DNA of 64,000 nucleotides, taken from positions 21,800-85,799 of the forward strand of contig CAJTYM010000013.1 in assembly GCA_910583835.1 (NCBI GenBank), read 5' to 3'. Both the position numbers and the translations under genes were made by a program. The notes beneath the pieces were generated by a model. The model saw only the letters and a program-made list of their open reading frames with translations, made no database searches and was not told the origin of the DNA. Positions 44,530 to 51,650 of the stretch are shown piece by piece. The stretch's first letter is position 1, and the number at the start of each line of letters is the position of its first letter. Origin of the DNA: an uncultured Lachnospiraceae bacterium. GTDB lineage: Bacteria > Bacillota > Clostridia > Lachnospirales > Lachnospiraceae.

Positions 44530-46134
44530 TTATACCTTAGGTCCTGCTGAAACAAGAGCTTTGCCAGCATCATTGCCTTCATATTTGGCAAAGTTCTTAA
44601 TAAATCTCTGCGCAAGGTCTTTTGCCTTGTTCTCCCACTCAGAAACATCAGCATAAGTATCACGTGGGTCAAGGATTGCAGGATCCACACCAGGAAGTTC
44701 TGTCGGAACCTCAAAATCAAAGAAAGGAATCTTCTTGGTCGGGGCATTGAGGATGTCTCCGTTAAGGATTGCATCAATAATTCCTCTTGTATCCTTGATG
44801 GAGATACGCTTTCCTGTACCATTCCAGCCTGTATTGACAAGATATGCCTTAGCGCCGCTCTTCTCCATTCTCTTGACAAGTTCCTCTGCATACTTGGTCG
44901 GATGCAGCTCTAAGAATGCCTGGCCGAAGCAAGCGGAGAATGTCGGTGTAGGCTCGGTAATTCCACGCTCTGTTCCTGCAAGCTTAGCTGTAAAGCCGGA
45001 CAGGAAATAGTACTGCGTCTGCTCCGGAGTCAATACAGATACCGGAGGAAGTACGCCAAACGCATCTGCAGACAGGAAAATTACATTCTTAGCTGCCGGT
45101 GCGGAAGAAACAGGGCGAACAATCTTCTCAATATGGTTAATCGGATAAGATACACGGGTATTCTCAGTCACGCTCTTATCAGCAAAGTCAATCTTGCCGT
45201 CAGCATCAAGGGTAACATTCTCAAGAAGGGCATCTCTCTTGATAGCATTGTAAATATCCGGCTCAGATTCCTTATCCAGGTTGATTACTTTGGCATAGCA
45301 GCCGCCCTCAAAGTTAAATACGCCGTTGTCATCCCAGCCGTGCTCGTCATCACCAATCAGAAGACGTTTCGGGTCAGTAGACAGGGTTGTCTTACCTGTA
45401 CCGGAAAGACCGAAGAAGATTGCTGTGTTCTCACCATTCATATCTGTGTTCGCAGAGCAGTGCATGGAAGCGATGCCCTTCAACGGCAGATAGTAGTTCA
45501 TCATGGAGAACATACCTTTCTTCATCTCTCCGCCATACCATGTGTTGATGATAACCTGCTCGCGGCTTGTGATGTTGAATACAACTGCCGTCTCAGAATT
45601 CAGGCCTAACTCCTCGTAATTCTCAACCTTAGCCTTGGAAGCGTTAAAGGAAACGAAATCCGGCTCAAAGTTCTCAAGTTCCTCTGCCGTAGGCATAATG
45701 AACATATTCTCTACAAAATGTGCCTGCCATGCTACTTCCATAATGAAACGGATTGCCATGCGGGTATCCTTGTTCGCACCGCAGAAAGCATCTACTACGA
45801 ACAGTCTCTTATCAGAAAGCTCTTTCTGGGCAATTTTCTTAACTGCATCCCAAGTCTCTTTGCTTGCCGGATGGTTATCGTTCTTATATTCATCGGAGGT
45901 CCACCATACTGTGTCCTTGGAATTCTCGTCCATAACGATGAATTTGTCTTTGGGGGAACGACCTGTGTAAATTCCTGTCATAACATTCACTGCGCCGAGC
46001 TCACTGACCTGTCCTTTTTCATAGCCCTCCAGTTCCGGCTTTGTCTCTTCCTTAAACAGGTCCTCGTAAGAAGGATTGTGGACAATCTCTGTGGTGCCAG
46101 TAATACCATACTTGCTCAAATCGACTTTGCTCAT
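44530..46134 (-). CDS. pckA: Phosphoenolpyruvate carboxykinase (ATP)
   Basis: 534 residues from [13 protein letters not shown] at 46134 (AGAGGT upstream); the open frame extends 48 codons more without support. The kinase loop [16 protein letters not shown], metal-binding [13 protein letters not shown] and [11 protein letters not shown] are present. It interconverts oxaloacetate plus ATP with PEP, CO2 and ADP; in gut fermenters it often runs toward oxaloacetate. It is transcribed alone from a promoter at 46249-46278. Confidence 0.98.
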   Translation of the reverse strand: MSKVDLSKYGITGTTEIVHNPSYEDLFKEETKPELEGYEKGQVSELGAVNVMTGIYTGRSPKDKFIVMDENSKDTVWWTSDEYKNDNHPASKETWDAVKKIAQKELSDKRLFVVDAFCGANKDTRMAIRFIMEVAWQAHFVENMFIMPTAEELENFEPDFVSFNASKAKVENYEELGLNSETAVVFNITSREQVIINTWYGGEMKKGMFSMMNYYLPLKGIASMHCSANTDMNGENTAIFFGLSGTGKTTLSTDPKRLLIGDDEHGWDDNGVFNFEGGCYAKVINLDKESEPDIYNAIKRDALLENVTLDADGKIDFADKSVTENTRVSYPINHIEKIVRPVSSAPAAKNVIFLSADAFGVLPPVSVLTPEQTQYYFLSGFTAKLAGTERGITEPTPTFSACFGQAFLELHPTKYAEELVKRMEKSGAKAYLVNTGWNGTGKRISIKDTRGIIDAILNGDILNAPTKKIPFFDFEVPTELPGVDPAILDPRDTYADVSEWENKAKDLAQRFIKNFAKYEGNDAGKALVSAGPKV

Positions 46135-46248
46135 TTTTTTACCTCTTTTCTTTTTTCTTTTTCTGAAGTGAAGATTTCCATGCTTGCCCAGAGATGGTAA
46201 CATACTGCTCAGCCCCCGGGAATGGGAAATATTGACTTCCTGTCCCCT

Positions 46249-46278
46249 ATTATAATACATAACAGATGCAATAGGCAA
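46249..46278 (-). promoter_or_regulatory. pckA promoter
   Basis: Minus-strand TTGCCT (46273-46278), 18 bases, TATAAT (46249-46254). It gives a leader of about 110 nt in which I recognise no known riboswitch. The remaining 46279-46445 holds no feature I can support. Confidence 0.65.
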
Positions 46279-46445
46279 TAAAAATTCTCTAAAATTTTTA
46301 CTTTTCTAGGGAAGCGGTGGTATTGCCTGCTCCATCCTATGAAGTGACAGATATTGACATATCATATTCTTTCCGAATATTAGCTCTTTCATTAAAGAAG
46401 CCAAGATCCCTATTTAAAAAAATCCAAAACACTTCTGCACTATTT

Positions 46446-46634
46446 TTATATGCAATATATGTAAAATTTAAAATGCAATCTACCGACTGTATGAGAATTG
46501 ATGGAATCCATAAAACATCCATCAAACATACATTTGCCAGTAGAACGGTGTTTTTTTAATATTTTCTCTCCCTTGTTAGTAATATCAATGTGTTCCCTTT
46601 CACTATATTCTATTCCATTTTCTGTTATTTTCAT
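46446..46634 (-). pseudogene. Truncated Cys-His (HNH-like) protein after the RES gene
   Basis: 62 residues, starting MKITENGIEYSEREHIDI and overlapping the RES gene by 32 bases. The segment KCMFDGCFMDSINSHTV has the CxxxxC...SH pattern seen at the start of proteins with a treble-clef-like site. The frame then ends within 14 codons, and no continuation in another frame is convincing. I read it as a truncated gene; a genuine short protein is possible. Confidence 0.4.
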
Positions 46635-47913
46635 TATCCTTCCATGATACCGCTCTTGTCTTTATCACTTTACCAATTTTTCCATCATTTGCAACATCAA
46701 TTACCTCCATGCTGTTTATCCCAAAATATTCCGTAAATGGCGGCAAAACAGGAAGCATGTCGGATAAATATAAATCGCCATATGGATAGGGGTAGGCATC
46801 GGGGGCATGTTCTGTATCTGGTCCATAAAAAAATACATAACTTTTTCCTTCACCAACGCTGCTTTTAAAACAGATTCCATCATAATGCTTGCTTCTCAGA
46901 TACTCTGCGATTACTTGTGTCGCAGCATATTCGTAAGAGTGGTCCTCCACGTTATCATCAACCGGCATCGTAATTTCTTCCACAAAGCTTTTTAAGAACG
47001 AAGATATCCATCGCTCATCATGGTCATAATCATCTTCGAAAATACTTCCAGCACAATAAAAAGAACTTCTTGAGAAATCAATAATCTTTAATGGTTTTTT
47101 TAACTTAAATTCAGCCACAACCGCCCTTTTTCCATTGAGACGACACTCAGAGAACGCCGTATCCTTGTCTTCTGCAACATACAGATAAGATATCCCCGCA
47201 GGACTCATTCTATTTGTCTTTGCCTTGTTATATGGCGCAGGTCCCATCTCTTTATATGGATCTATCCCCATGATATTTTGAATGGAATTATCCCGCTCTC
47301 TTGCACGGTAGAATATCTCGCCTACATCAATATCGGCGGCAAAACCATCGAGATATGCGTTTATCTTTTCTAGACAGCCATCAAGGACCTTCAAACCATC
47401 GACTTCAAAAAATCTATTGTAATGCCTAATCGTATGTTTAAATATTTCCCAGTTATAATATATCTGTGTTGCTTCTAGACCATATAAATCGTCTTTGATT
47501 ACAAAACATGTAGAATCAATATCATAAAAAGGGTTAAACGCGCCATTCTTTTCTTCTTCATATGATTGCAAGCCCAAAAATAATTCTTCTGTCAGCATAG
47601 CAACGTCCGTAATCTCCGAAAAAACTTCTTCCTCATACATTAGTATTTCTCTAACAGAATATAATGTTGCCTCTTCTCCATCTGCTCCTATATACATTTT
47701 ATTTTCGCTATCATACATGACCCCGGTTCCTTCATCCATATGTTCATATGCTTTTTCTAAACATGAACAGATATACTCTCCTAATGTTCTGGCTGGTATC
47801 AGTGATACATTACACGAACCACAATATTCACACTCCCCTACAGTATTTGTATTCTCCTGTATAAATTTTTTTATCGCTTTGTCAGAAAAACATTCCCCAC
47901 AACAATAAGACAT
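46603..47913 (-). CDS. HEPN/RES N-terminal plus RES-domain protein (toxin-like)
   Basis: 436 residues. An N-terminal zinc-ribbon-like part (CCGEC, CEYCGSC) and a helical HEPN/RES-N region (about 45-190) precede a RES domain (about 200-400). Conserved positions are visible: Arg in IFYRARERD, Glu in DTAFSECR and the late Gln/Ser segment YEYAATQVIAEYL with SKHYDGICFKSS. RES proteins such as MbcT degrade NAD+; free-standing HEPN-RES forms are found in defence-like loci. GAGGGGG precedes the ATG. No Xre-type antitoxin is adjacent. Confidence 0.85.
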   Translation of the reverse strand: MSYCCGECFSDKAIKKFIQENTNTVGECEYCGSCNVSLIPARTLGEYICSCLEKAYEHMDEGTGVMYDSENKMYIGADGEEATLYSVREILMYEEEVFSEITDVAMLTEELFLGLQSYEEEKNGAFNPFYDIDSTCFVIKDDLYGLEATQIYYNWEIFKHTIRHYNRFFEVDGLKVLDGCLEKINAYLDGFAADIDVGEIFYRARERDNSIQNIMGIDPYKEMGPAPYNKAKTNRMSPAGISYLYVAEDKDTAFSECRLNGKRAVVAEFKLKKPLKIIDFSRSSFYCAGSIFEDDYDHDERWISSFLKSFVEEITMPVDDNVEDHSYEYAATQVIAEYLRSKHYDGICFKSSVGEGKSYVFFYGPDTEHAPDAYPYPYGDLYLSDMLPVLPPFTEYFGINSMEVIDVANDGKIGKVIKTRAVSWKDNENNRKWNRI

Positions 47914-47991
47914 ATCTAAATCCCCCTCTTTTGCAGTTGTCGCCAGCCAATTTGAGCCTCAAAGATGCTTGAAATTAAACCATTGTTAATC

Positions 47992-48209
47992 GCCGCCTGT
48001 GCAGTGTTTATCGGTGGGCAGTATACCATATACTGGTAATTTATTTCGGAATGCTAGAATGATTATAAGGCTTTCATTTCTTCCAGTTTCTTCTGAACTT
48101 CTCTTCCCCTTTTATTGTAATAATCCATTCTTTCTTTGTCTGTCATGTGCTTCGTTATTTCGTAATTGTATTCTCGTAATTTATGAATGTCTTCAATTGT
48201 AAAATCTGG
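47992..48209. repeat. Direct repeat copy 1 (218 bp)
   Basis: Identical over 218 bases to 49491-49708 (offset 1,499). It contains the coding region for the C-terminal ~49 residues of a 56/57-residue protein plus about 70 bp beyond its stop. Sequence diverges sharply at both edges. Confidence 0.95.
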
Positions 48210-48233
48210 GCTTAACACACCACTCCGAAACAT
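48063..48233 (-). CDS. Small unknown protein, copy 1 (56 residues, swapped N terminus)
   Basis: Reads MFRSGVLSPDFTIEDIHKL and then is identical to the 49562-49735 protein. The first six residues come from sequence outside the repeat, so this copy has a different start and no clear ribosome site. It is charged and probably helical. It may be a non-expressed recombination product. Confidence 0.4.
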   Translation of the reverse strand: MFRSGVLSPDFTIEDIHKLREYNYEITKHMTDKERMDYYNKRGREVQKKLEEMKAL

Positions 48234-48528
48234 TCATTTCCCACAATTTCCTTGTATCTGCCATTTTTCCGGTACGATTTCTTTTTGGGCTTTCTGGGAA
48301 AACCACCTACATAGATTACCTGGTATCTGGTAATGGCTCCTTCCATTGGGGCTTTTGCCGCATTACTTTCTGCCCTGTCCTCTGCATAGGATTTTGATGT
48401 TTGGAAAATCTCTGTATCGCTTAATGTATACTCAACATAAGGGGCTACCGCTCTCCTAAATGCTTCCAACTAAAGGGGATAGTATCGCCAATTGTACCAT
48501 CTAAGTCAAACGCCACCGTTTTTATCAT
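48212..48528 (-). pseudogene. Frameshifted and truncated HAD-superfamily hydrolase
   Basis: From ATG at 48528 it reads MIKTVAFDLDGTIGDTIP, the HAD motif I DxDGT. After about 18 codons the frame must shift by one base to continue as EAFRRAVAPYVEYTLSDTEI, which is how intact relatives go on. After about 30 more residues the sequence becomes unrelated (from SKSYAEDRAES). So there is one frameshift and a lost C-terminal body. Its ATG immediately follows the acetyltransferase stop. Confidence 0.8.
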
Positions 48529-49128
48529 CTATATAGTATCTCCATTTATCCGTCTAAGTACTTTACATGGGTTTCCTGCTGCAACACAATTATCCGGAAT
48601 ATCTTTTGTTATGACACTGCCTGCCCCTATAACTGTTCCATCCCCAATCGTTATACCTGGAAGAATAATAACGCCTCCGCCGATCCAACAGCCATTCCCA
48701 ATTTTTACAGGCAACGCATACGTCTGGCAGAAGTATTCTCCACTTTCAGGACTCCAGTCAGGGGTAAGGCGTTCGGAAAGTTCAACAGAATGCGTTGATG
48801 TATAAATCTGCACATTGGATGAAATCAAAACCTGATTACCGATTTGTATCTTATTACAGTCAACAAATGTGCAGTTCATATTGATTGAAACATTATTTCC
48901 TATGTATATATTGCAACCATAGTCACATAAAAACGGTGTCCCTACCGAAACATTTGTTCCTATATTTCCAAACAGGCTGCTTAAGATTTCTGTTTTTTCC
49001 CCTTTATATTCATAGGGAAGAGCATTGTATTTGGTAAGCAATTCCCTCGCCTTTCTTTTATACTCCAAAAAAATATTATCATGGCAGTTGTAATTTAATC
49101 CTGTCATACATTTCTCCAATTCAGTCAT
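48529..49128 (-). CDS. Maltose O-acetyltransferase-like (LbH hexapeptide) protein
   Basis: 199 residues, close to the family length of ~185-200. A helical N-terminal region is followed by left-handed beta-helix hexapeptides (IYIGNNVSINMNCTFVDCN, then IGNGCWIGGGVIILPG and ITIGDGTVIGAGSVITKDIP). The catalytic His lies in STHSVEL. It acetylates sugars or other hydroxylated compounds using acetyl-CoA. AGGAGG precedes the ATG. It lies between the two 218-bp repeats and is coupled to the broken HAD gene. Confidence 0.93.
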   Translation of the reverse strand: MTELEKCMTGLNYNCHDNIFLEYKRKARELLTKYNALPYEYKGEKTEILSSLFGNIGTNVSVGTPFLCDYGCNIYIGNNVSINMNCTFVDCNKIQIGNQVLISSNVQIYTSTHSVELSERLTPDWSPESGEYFCQTYALPVKIGNGCWIGGGVIILPGITIGDGTVIGAGSVITKDIPDNCVAAGNPCKVLRRINGDTI

Positions 49129-49316
49129 ATCCTGCCTCCTCTCCCATCTACCATATCATTTCTTTTGTCACAGTAAAAGAAACATTCCAATCCGACAACG
49201 CTATAATAACTGTGTTTGAAGGAAACCCGTCACATATCGGAAAATTAAAAACAAATCACTTAGTCACATAATCTTATTCGTTTACTCAAAATCTACACAT
49301 CACCAGCATACCAGAA

Positions 49317-49342
49317 AATCCCGCCTTATAAAAGACGGGATT
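49317..49342 (-). terminator. Terminator after the ABC ATPase remnant
   Basis: AATCCCGCCTT and AAGACGGGATT form an 11-bp stem with a 4-base loop (one mismatch); on the minus strand GGGATTTTC follows. Confidence 0.75.
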
Positions 49343-49353
49343 CCCTATTTAAA

Positions 49354-49443
49354 TTATATACACTTCAACAGTAAGGTCTTTCCACTGCCCTTCTCGCAGA
49401 TAATCACCATTCGCCCTGCGAAAAGCCTGTGCCTGAGCGTAAT
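49354..49443 (-). pseudogene. ABC transporter ATPase scar (Walker A region)
   Basis: A minus-strand frame of about 29 codons reads TLRHRLFAGRMVIICEKGSG and then KTLLLKCI-stop. This resembles the beta-strand plus Walker A of an ABC ATPase (GSGKT). Both the preceding and following parts are missing, so only a scar of the gene remains. The match is short and could be chance. The rest of 49129-49490 holds nothing else I can support apart from the terminator. Confidence 0.4.
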
Positions 49444-49490
49444 CTATCGTAAAATCGGAGATAGATTACTTCCCCTACTTATTGCATATA

Positions 49491-49708
49491 GCCGCCTGTG
49501 CAGTGTTTATCGGTGGGCAGTATACCATATACTGGTAATTTATTTCGGAATGCTAGAATGATTATAAGGCTTTCATTTCTTCCAGTTTCTTCTGAACTTC
49601 TCTTCCCCTTTTATTGTAATAATCCATTCTTTCTTTGTCTGTCATGTGCTTCGTTATTTCGTAATTGTATTCTCGTAATTTATGAATGTCTTCAATTGTA
49701 AAATCTGG
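49491..49708. repeat. Direct repeat copy 2 (218 bp)
   Basis: Identical to 47992-48209. This copy lies in the intact 57-residue gene at the end of the four-gene cassette, so it is probably the parental version. Confidence 0.95.
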
Positions 49709-49735
49709 ACTTAAAACAGGTTTTTCTATAATCAT
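49562..49735 (-). CDS. Small unknown protein (57 residues), last gene of the cassette
   Basis: Begins MIIEKPVLSPDFTIEDIHKL and ends EVQKKLEEMKAL; highly charged and probably helical. Its ATG overlaps the stop of the 124-residue gene (ATGA), so it is translationally coupled. Size and charge resemble small antitoxin-like or adaptor proteins, but I recognise no named family. Most of it is duplicated at 48063-48233. Confidence 0.7.
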   Translation of the reverse strand: MIIEKPVLSPDFTIEDIHKLREYNYEITKHMTDKERMDYYNKRGREVQKKLEEMKAL

Positions 49736-50106
49736 CCCTCGCTTTCTACAGCCGAAAAACTGAAAATCTTCTCTGTAAATTCTGAATTCTTCTGTTTTAA
49801 TATTAACTGGGTATAGTATATGTCCCTGTCATACTTTATTTTCAAAACAGATGTATTCCTTTTTCTGTTTAAAATTGAGTAATCCATATGTTTAAACATT
49901 GTCGCACTTAAAATCAGGTCACACCCAAAATTCCTGCCAAAAGAAGACGCCATATATAAATTTTGAAACGTCAAAATCCCTTTTACATTCTTAATAAAAA
50001 ACTCAGGAATTTTATAAATATCAACCACTTCCGGTTTCCTTCCAAATCCACTTAGCAAAAATTTTCTGTCTGCTTTTTCTGTTTCAGGAAAGACAATTTT
50101 CGACAT
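49732..50106 (-). CDS. Unknown protein, possibly retropepsin-like (124 residues)
   Basis: Begins MSKIVFPETEKADRKFLLSG; no signal peptide or membrane segment. The stretch FGCDLILSATMFKHMDYSI recalls the D-L-I-x-G-x-x-x-L region of small aspartyl (retropepsin-like) proteins, but a DTG active-site motif is missing. It overlaps the preceding gene by 23 bases and the next by 4. Third of four linked genes. Confidence 0.65.
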   Translation of the reverse strand: MSKIVFPETEKADRKFLLSGFGRKPEVVDIYKIPEFFIKNVKGILTFQNLYMASSFGRNFGCDLILSATMFKHMDYSILNRKRNTSVLKIKYDRDIYYTQLILKQKNSEFTEKIFSFSAVESEG

Positions 50107-50341
50107 TTACAATCCCAACCCCGCTTCCTTCCGTAGTTCTTTCATAACTGATATTTTTATTATCTTTATAACAGGAGATTACATATTCATCAATTTCTGT
50201 ATCATCAAATACCCCAATTAATTTTCCTGACTTAATAAATCCCGCGTCTGTTAATTCCGGATTTTCAACGACAATCCATCTGTCTGGAAATTGTTCCACA
50301 AGCTCCTGCCATGTATAAATTCTTTCATTTACTGTCAACAT
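50084..50341 (-). CDS. Unknown protein (85 residues), second gene of the cassette
   Basis: Start chosen at 50341, where GGAGG precedes the ATG; the open frame extends 26 codons more. It reads MLTVNERIYTWQELVEQFPD and then WIVVENPELTDAGFIKSGKL, ending in YERTTEGSG. A small alpha/beta protein with no known motif. Overlapping genes on both sides indicate one operon. Confidence 0.68.
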   Translation of the reverse strand: MLTVNERIYTWQELVEQFPDRWIVVENPELTDAGFIKSGKLIGVFDDTEIDEYVISCYKDNKNISYERTTEGSGVGIVNVENCLS

Positions 50342-50370
50342 ACGGAAACCTCCATGTGATATATTTTCAC

Positions 50371-50559
50371 TCATTCTGCAAATAGCTCTCTGTGCTTTTT
50401 TATAGCAGCTTTTTTCCATGTATCCTTTTCCTGATTAATCAAAGCCGGATTTGCATATTTGTGAAGCCCTCCTGCCGCCGATTGCCTGCTATCTGTTTCA
50501 TTCTCTGAAAAATCATTGCTGCAAATTTCTATCCCGGTCAAATACTCATCCACGGACAT
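50371..50559 (-). CDS. Unknown small protein (62 residues), first gene of the cassette
   Basis: Start at 50559 has AAAGGTG upstream; an ATG five codons earlier is an alternative. It reads MSVDEYLTGIEICSNDFSEN..., ending KKHRELFAE. Acidic N-terminal half, basic C-terminal half. The next gene starts 29 bases downstream. Function is unknown. Confidence 0.62.
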   Translation of the reverse strand: MSVDEYLTGIEICSNDFSENETDSRQSAAGGLHKYANPALINQEKDTWKKAAIKKHRELFAE

Positions 50560-50666
50560 AGTTTCACCTTTCATCTGTTACTCTTCCTGCTTTCATCATA
50601 CCATCATACAACTATATTTCGCAATAAAAAGTTTCAATCAGATACACTTTATTTCACAACCTGACA

Positions 50667-50696
50667 GGAGAACTGTCCTCTGCAGAACAGCTCTCC
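50667..50696 (-). terminator. Hairpin after the SHOCT-protein gene
   Basis: On the minus strand GGAGAGCTGTTC...GGACAGTTCTCC forms an imperfect 12-bp stem 20 bases beyond the stop. No good T-run follows, so termination is uncertain. Confidence 0.4.
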
Positions 50697-50715
50697 CTAA
50701 TAATACACAAAGCTA

Positions 50716-51303
50716 CTATAATTTCTCTAAAAGTACAGTCTTCTTCTGGTTAAATTCCTCCTCGCTTATCAGCCCTTTTTCTTTCAGAGCTGCAAGTTTC
50801 TCAATCTGTGCAAATACATCATCACCCGAAGATTCTCCATCCCTCTTTTCTTCTCCCCGGAATTTATTCAGTATCTTTTTCTCCCTTAATAAATCCATCA
50901 GTTCCTGGCATTTCTCAGCCTGCTTATAAATATTAAACCCGGTCAGCATTTCTATCCTTACCATCTGCTCCGTGCCTTCTCCATCCAGATAGGAAATATT
51001 GATATTATTCATCTGCTCAAGGCTTTTTGTCTCACCATTGCTGCTCATCATGGCTTCTGTCATGCTGACCTGTCTCTTCACAATCTCCAACTTTGTCACT
51101 TTATCATATGGGATAACAAAATTCTCTTCTCCAAACCATTCCTTTCTCGCAAGATTTTCCGGCTTAAAGATAAAGCTGTCCCCCATCTGCTGTCTTACTT
51201 TACCAAACTTTTCATCAAGTTTCGCGTCACTGATAGCACCGCTTACTTTCTCTTTCATTCCTCCCAGTTTATTGCTTAACCCTTTTGTATCAAATAACGC
51301 CAC
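50716..51303 (-). CDS. PH-like/SHOCT-domain protein
   Basis: 195 residues. I chose the GTG at 51303, which has AAGGAGG nine bases upstream, over an ATG 10 codons earlier without one. The middle region (about 45-140; FIFKPENLARKEWFGEENFV, IPYDKVTKLEIV) looks like a bacterial PH-like fold. The last ~30 residues (IEKLAALKEKGLISEEEFNQ) form a SHOCT domain, a short C-terminal oligomerisation motif. Function is unknown; it is probably cytoplasmic. It is a single-gene unit between the cassette and ppdK. Confidence 0.82.
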   Translation of the reverse strand: MALFDTKGLSNKLGGMKEKVSGAISDAKLDEKFGKVRQQMGDSFIFKPENLARKEWFGEENFVIPYDKVTKLEIVKRQVSMTEAMMSSNGETKSLEQMNNINISYLDGEGTEQMVRIEMLTGFNIYKQAEKCQELMDLLREKKILNKFRGEEKRDGESSGDDVFAQIEKLAALKEKGLISEEEFNQKKTVLLEKL

Positions 51304-51456
51304 TGCCTTCCCCTCCTTAATAAATTGAATCAAACAACGCCTCCACTTCCCTGACTGTATCTACAGCAATCCATCTGTATATAGCAATAACTGCTATCAA
51401 AGGCAGGATTGCTACATTTGCTGTCAGACAGAAATTTCCATATGCTGTATAACAAC

Positions 51457-51499
51457 AAAAAAATCCCCTGCTACTTTTTGACAAAGTAACAGGAGATTT
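51457..51499 (-). terminator. Terminator of ppdK
   Basis: AAATCCCCTGCTACTTT pairs with AAAGTAACAGGAGATTT (one or two mismatches). On the minus strand TTTTTTTGTTG follows the stem. It lies about 150 bases beyond the ppdK stop. Confidence 0.85.
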
Positions 51500-51650
51500 C
51501 TATTTATAAATCCTGTGTTTCAGTCAACAACCCGCACAAACAGCGGATTGTTGACCCTCGCGGCATTCATCAAATATCCATGTAAACATGGCTATTTTCC
51601 TCATTGCTCGCGGGAATAACTAATATACTATTTACACAGCTTCCAGTGTA

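Noticed and set aside
49349..49460. A minus-strand fragment reading SDFTIDYAQAQAFRR in another frame
   Set aside because: It overlaps the ABC-like Walker A frame, has no start and no recognisable family; only one of the two frames can be real and the Walker-type one is more specific.
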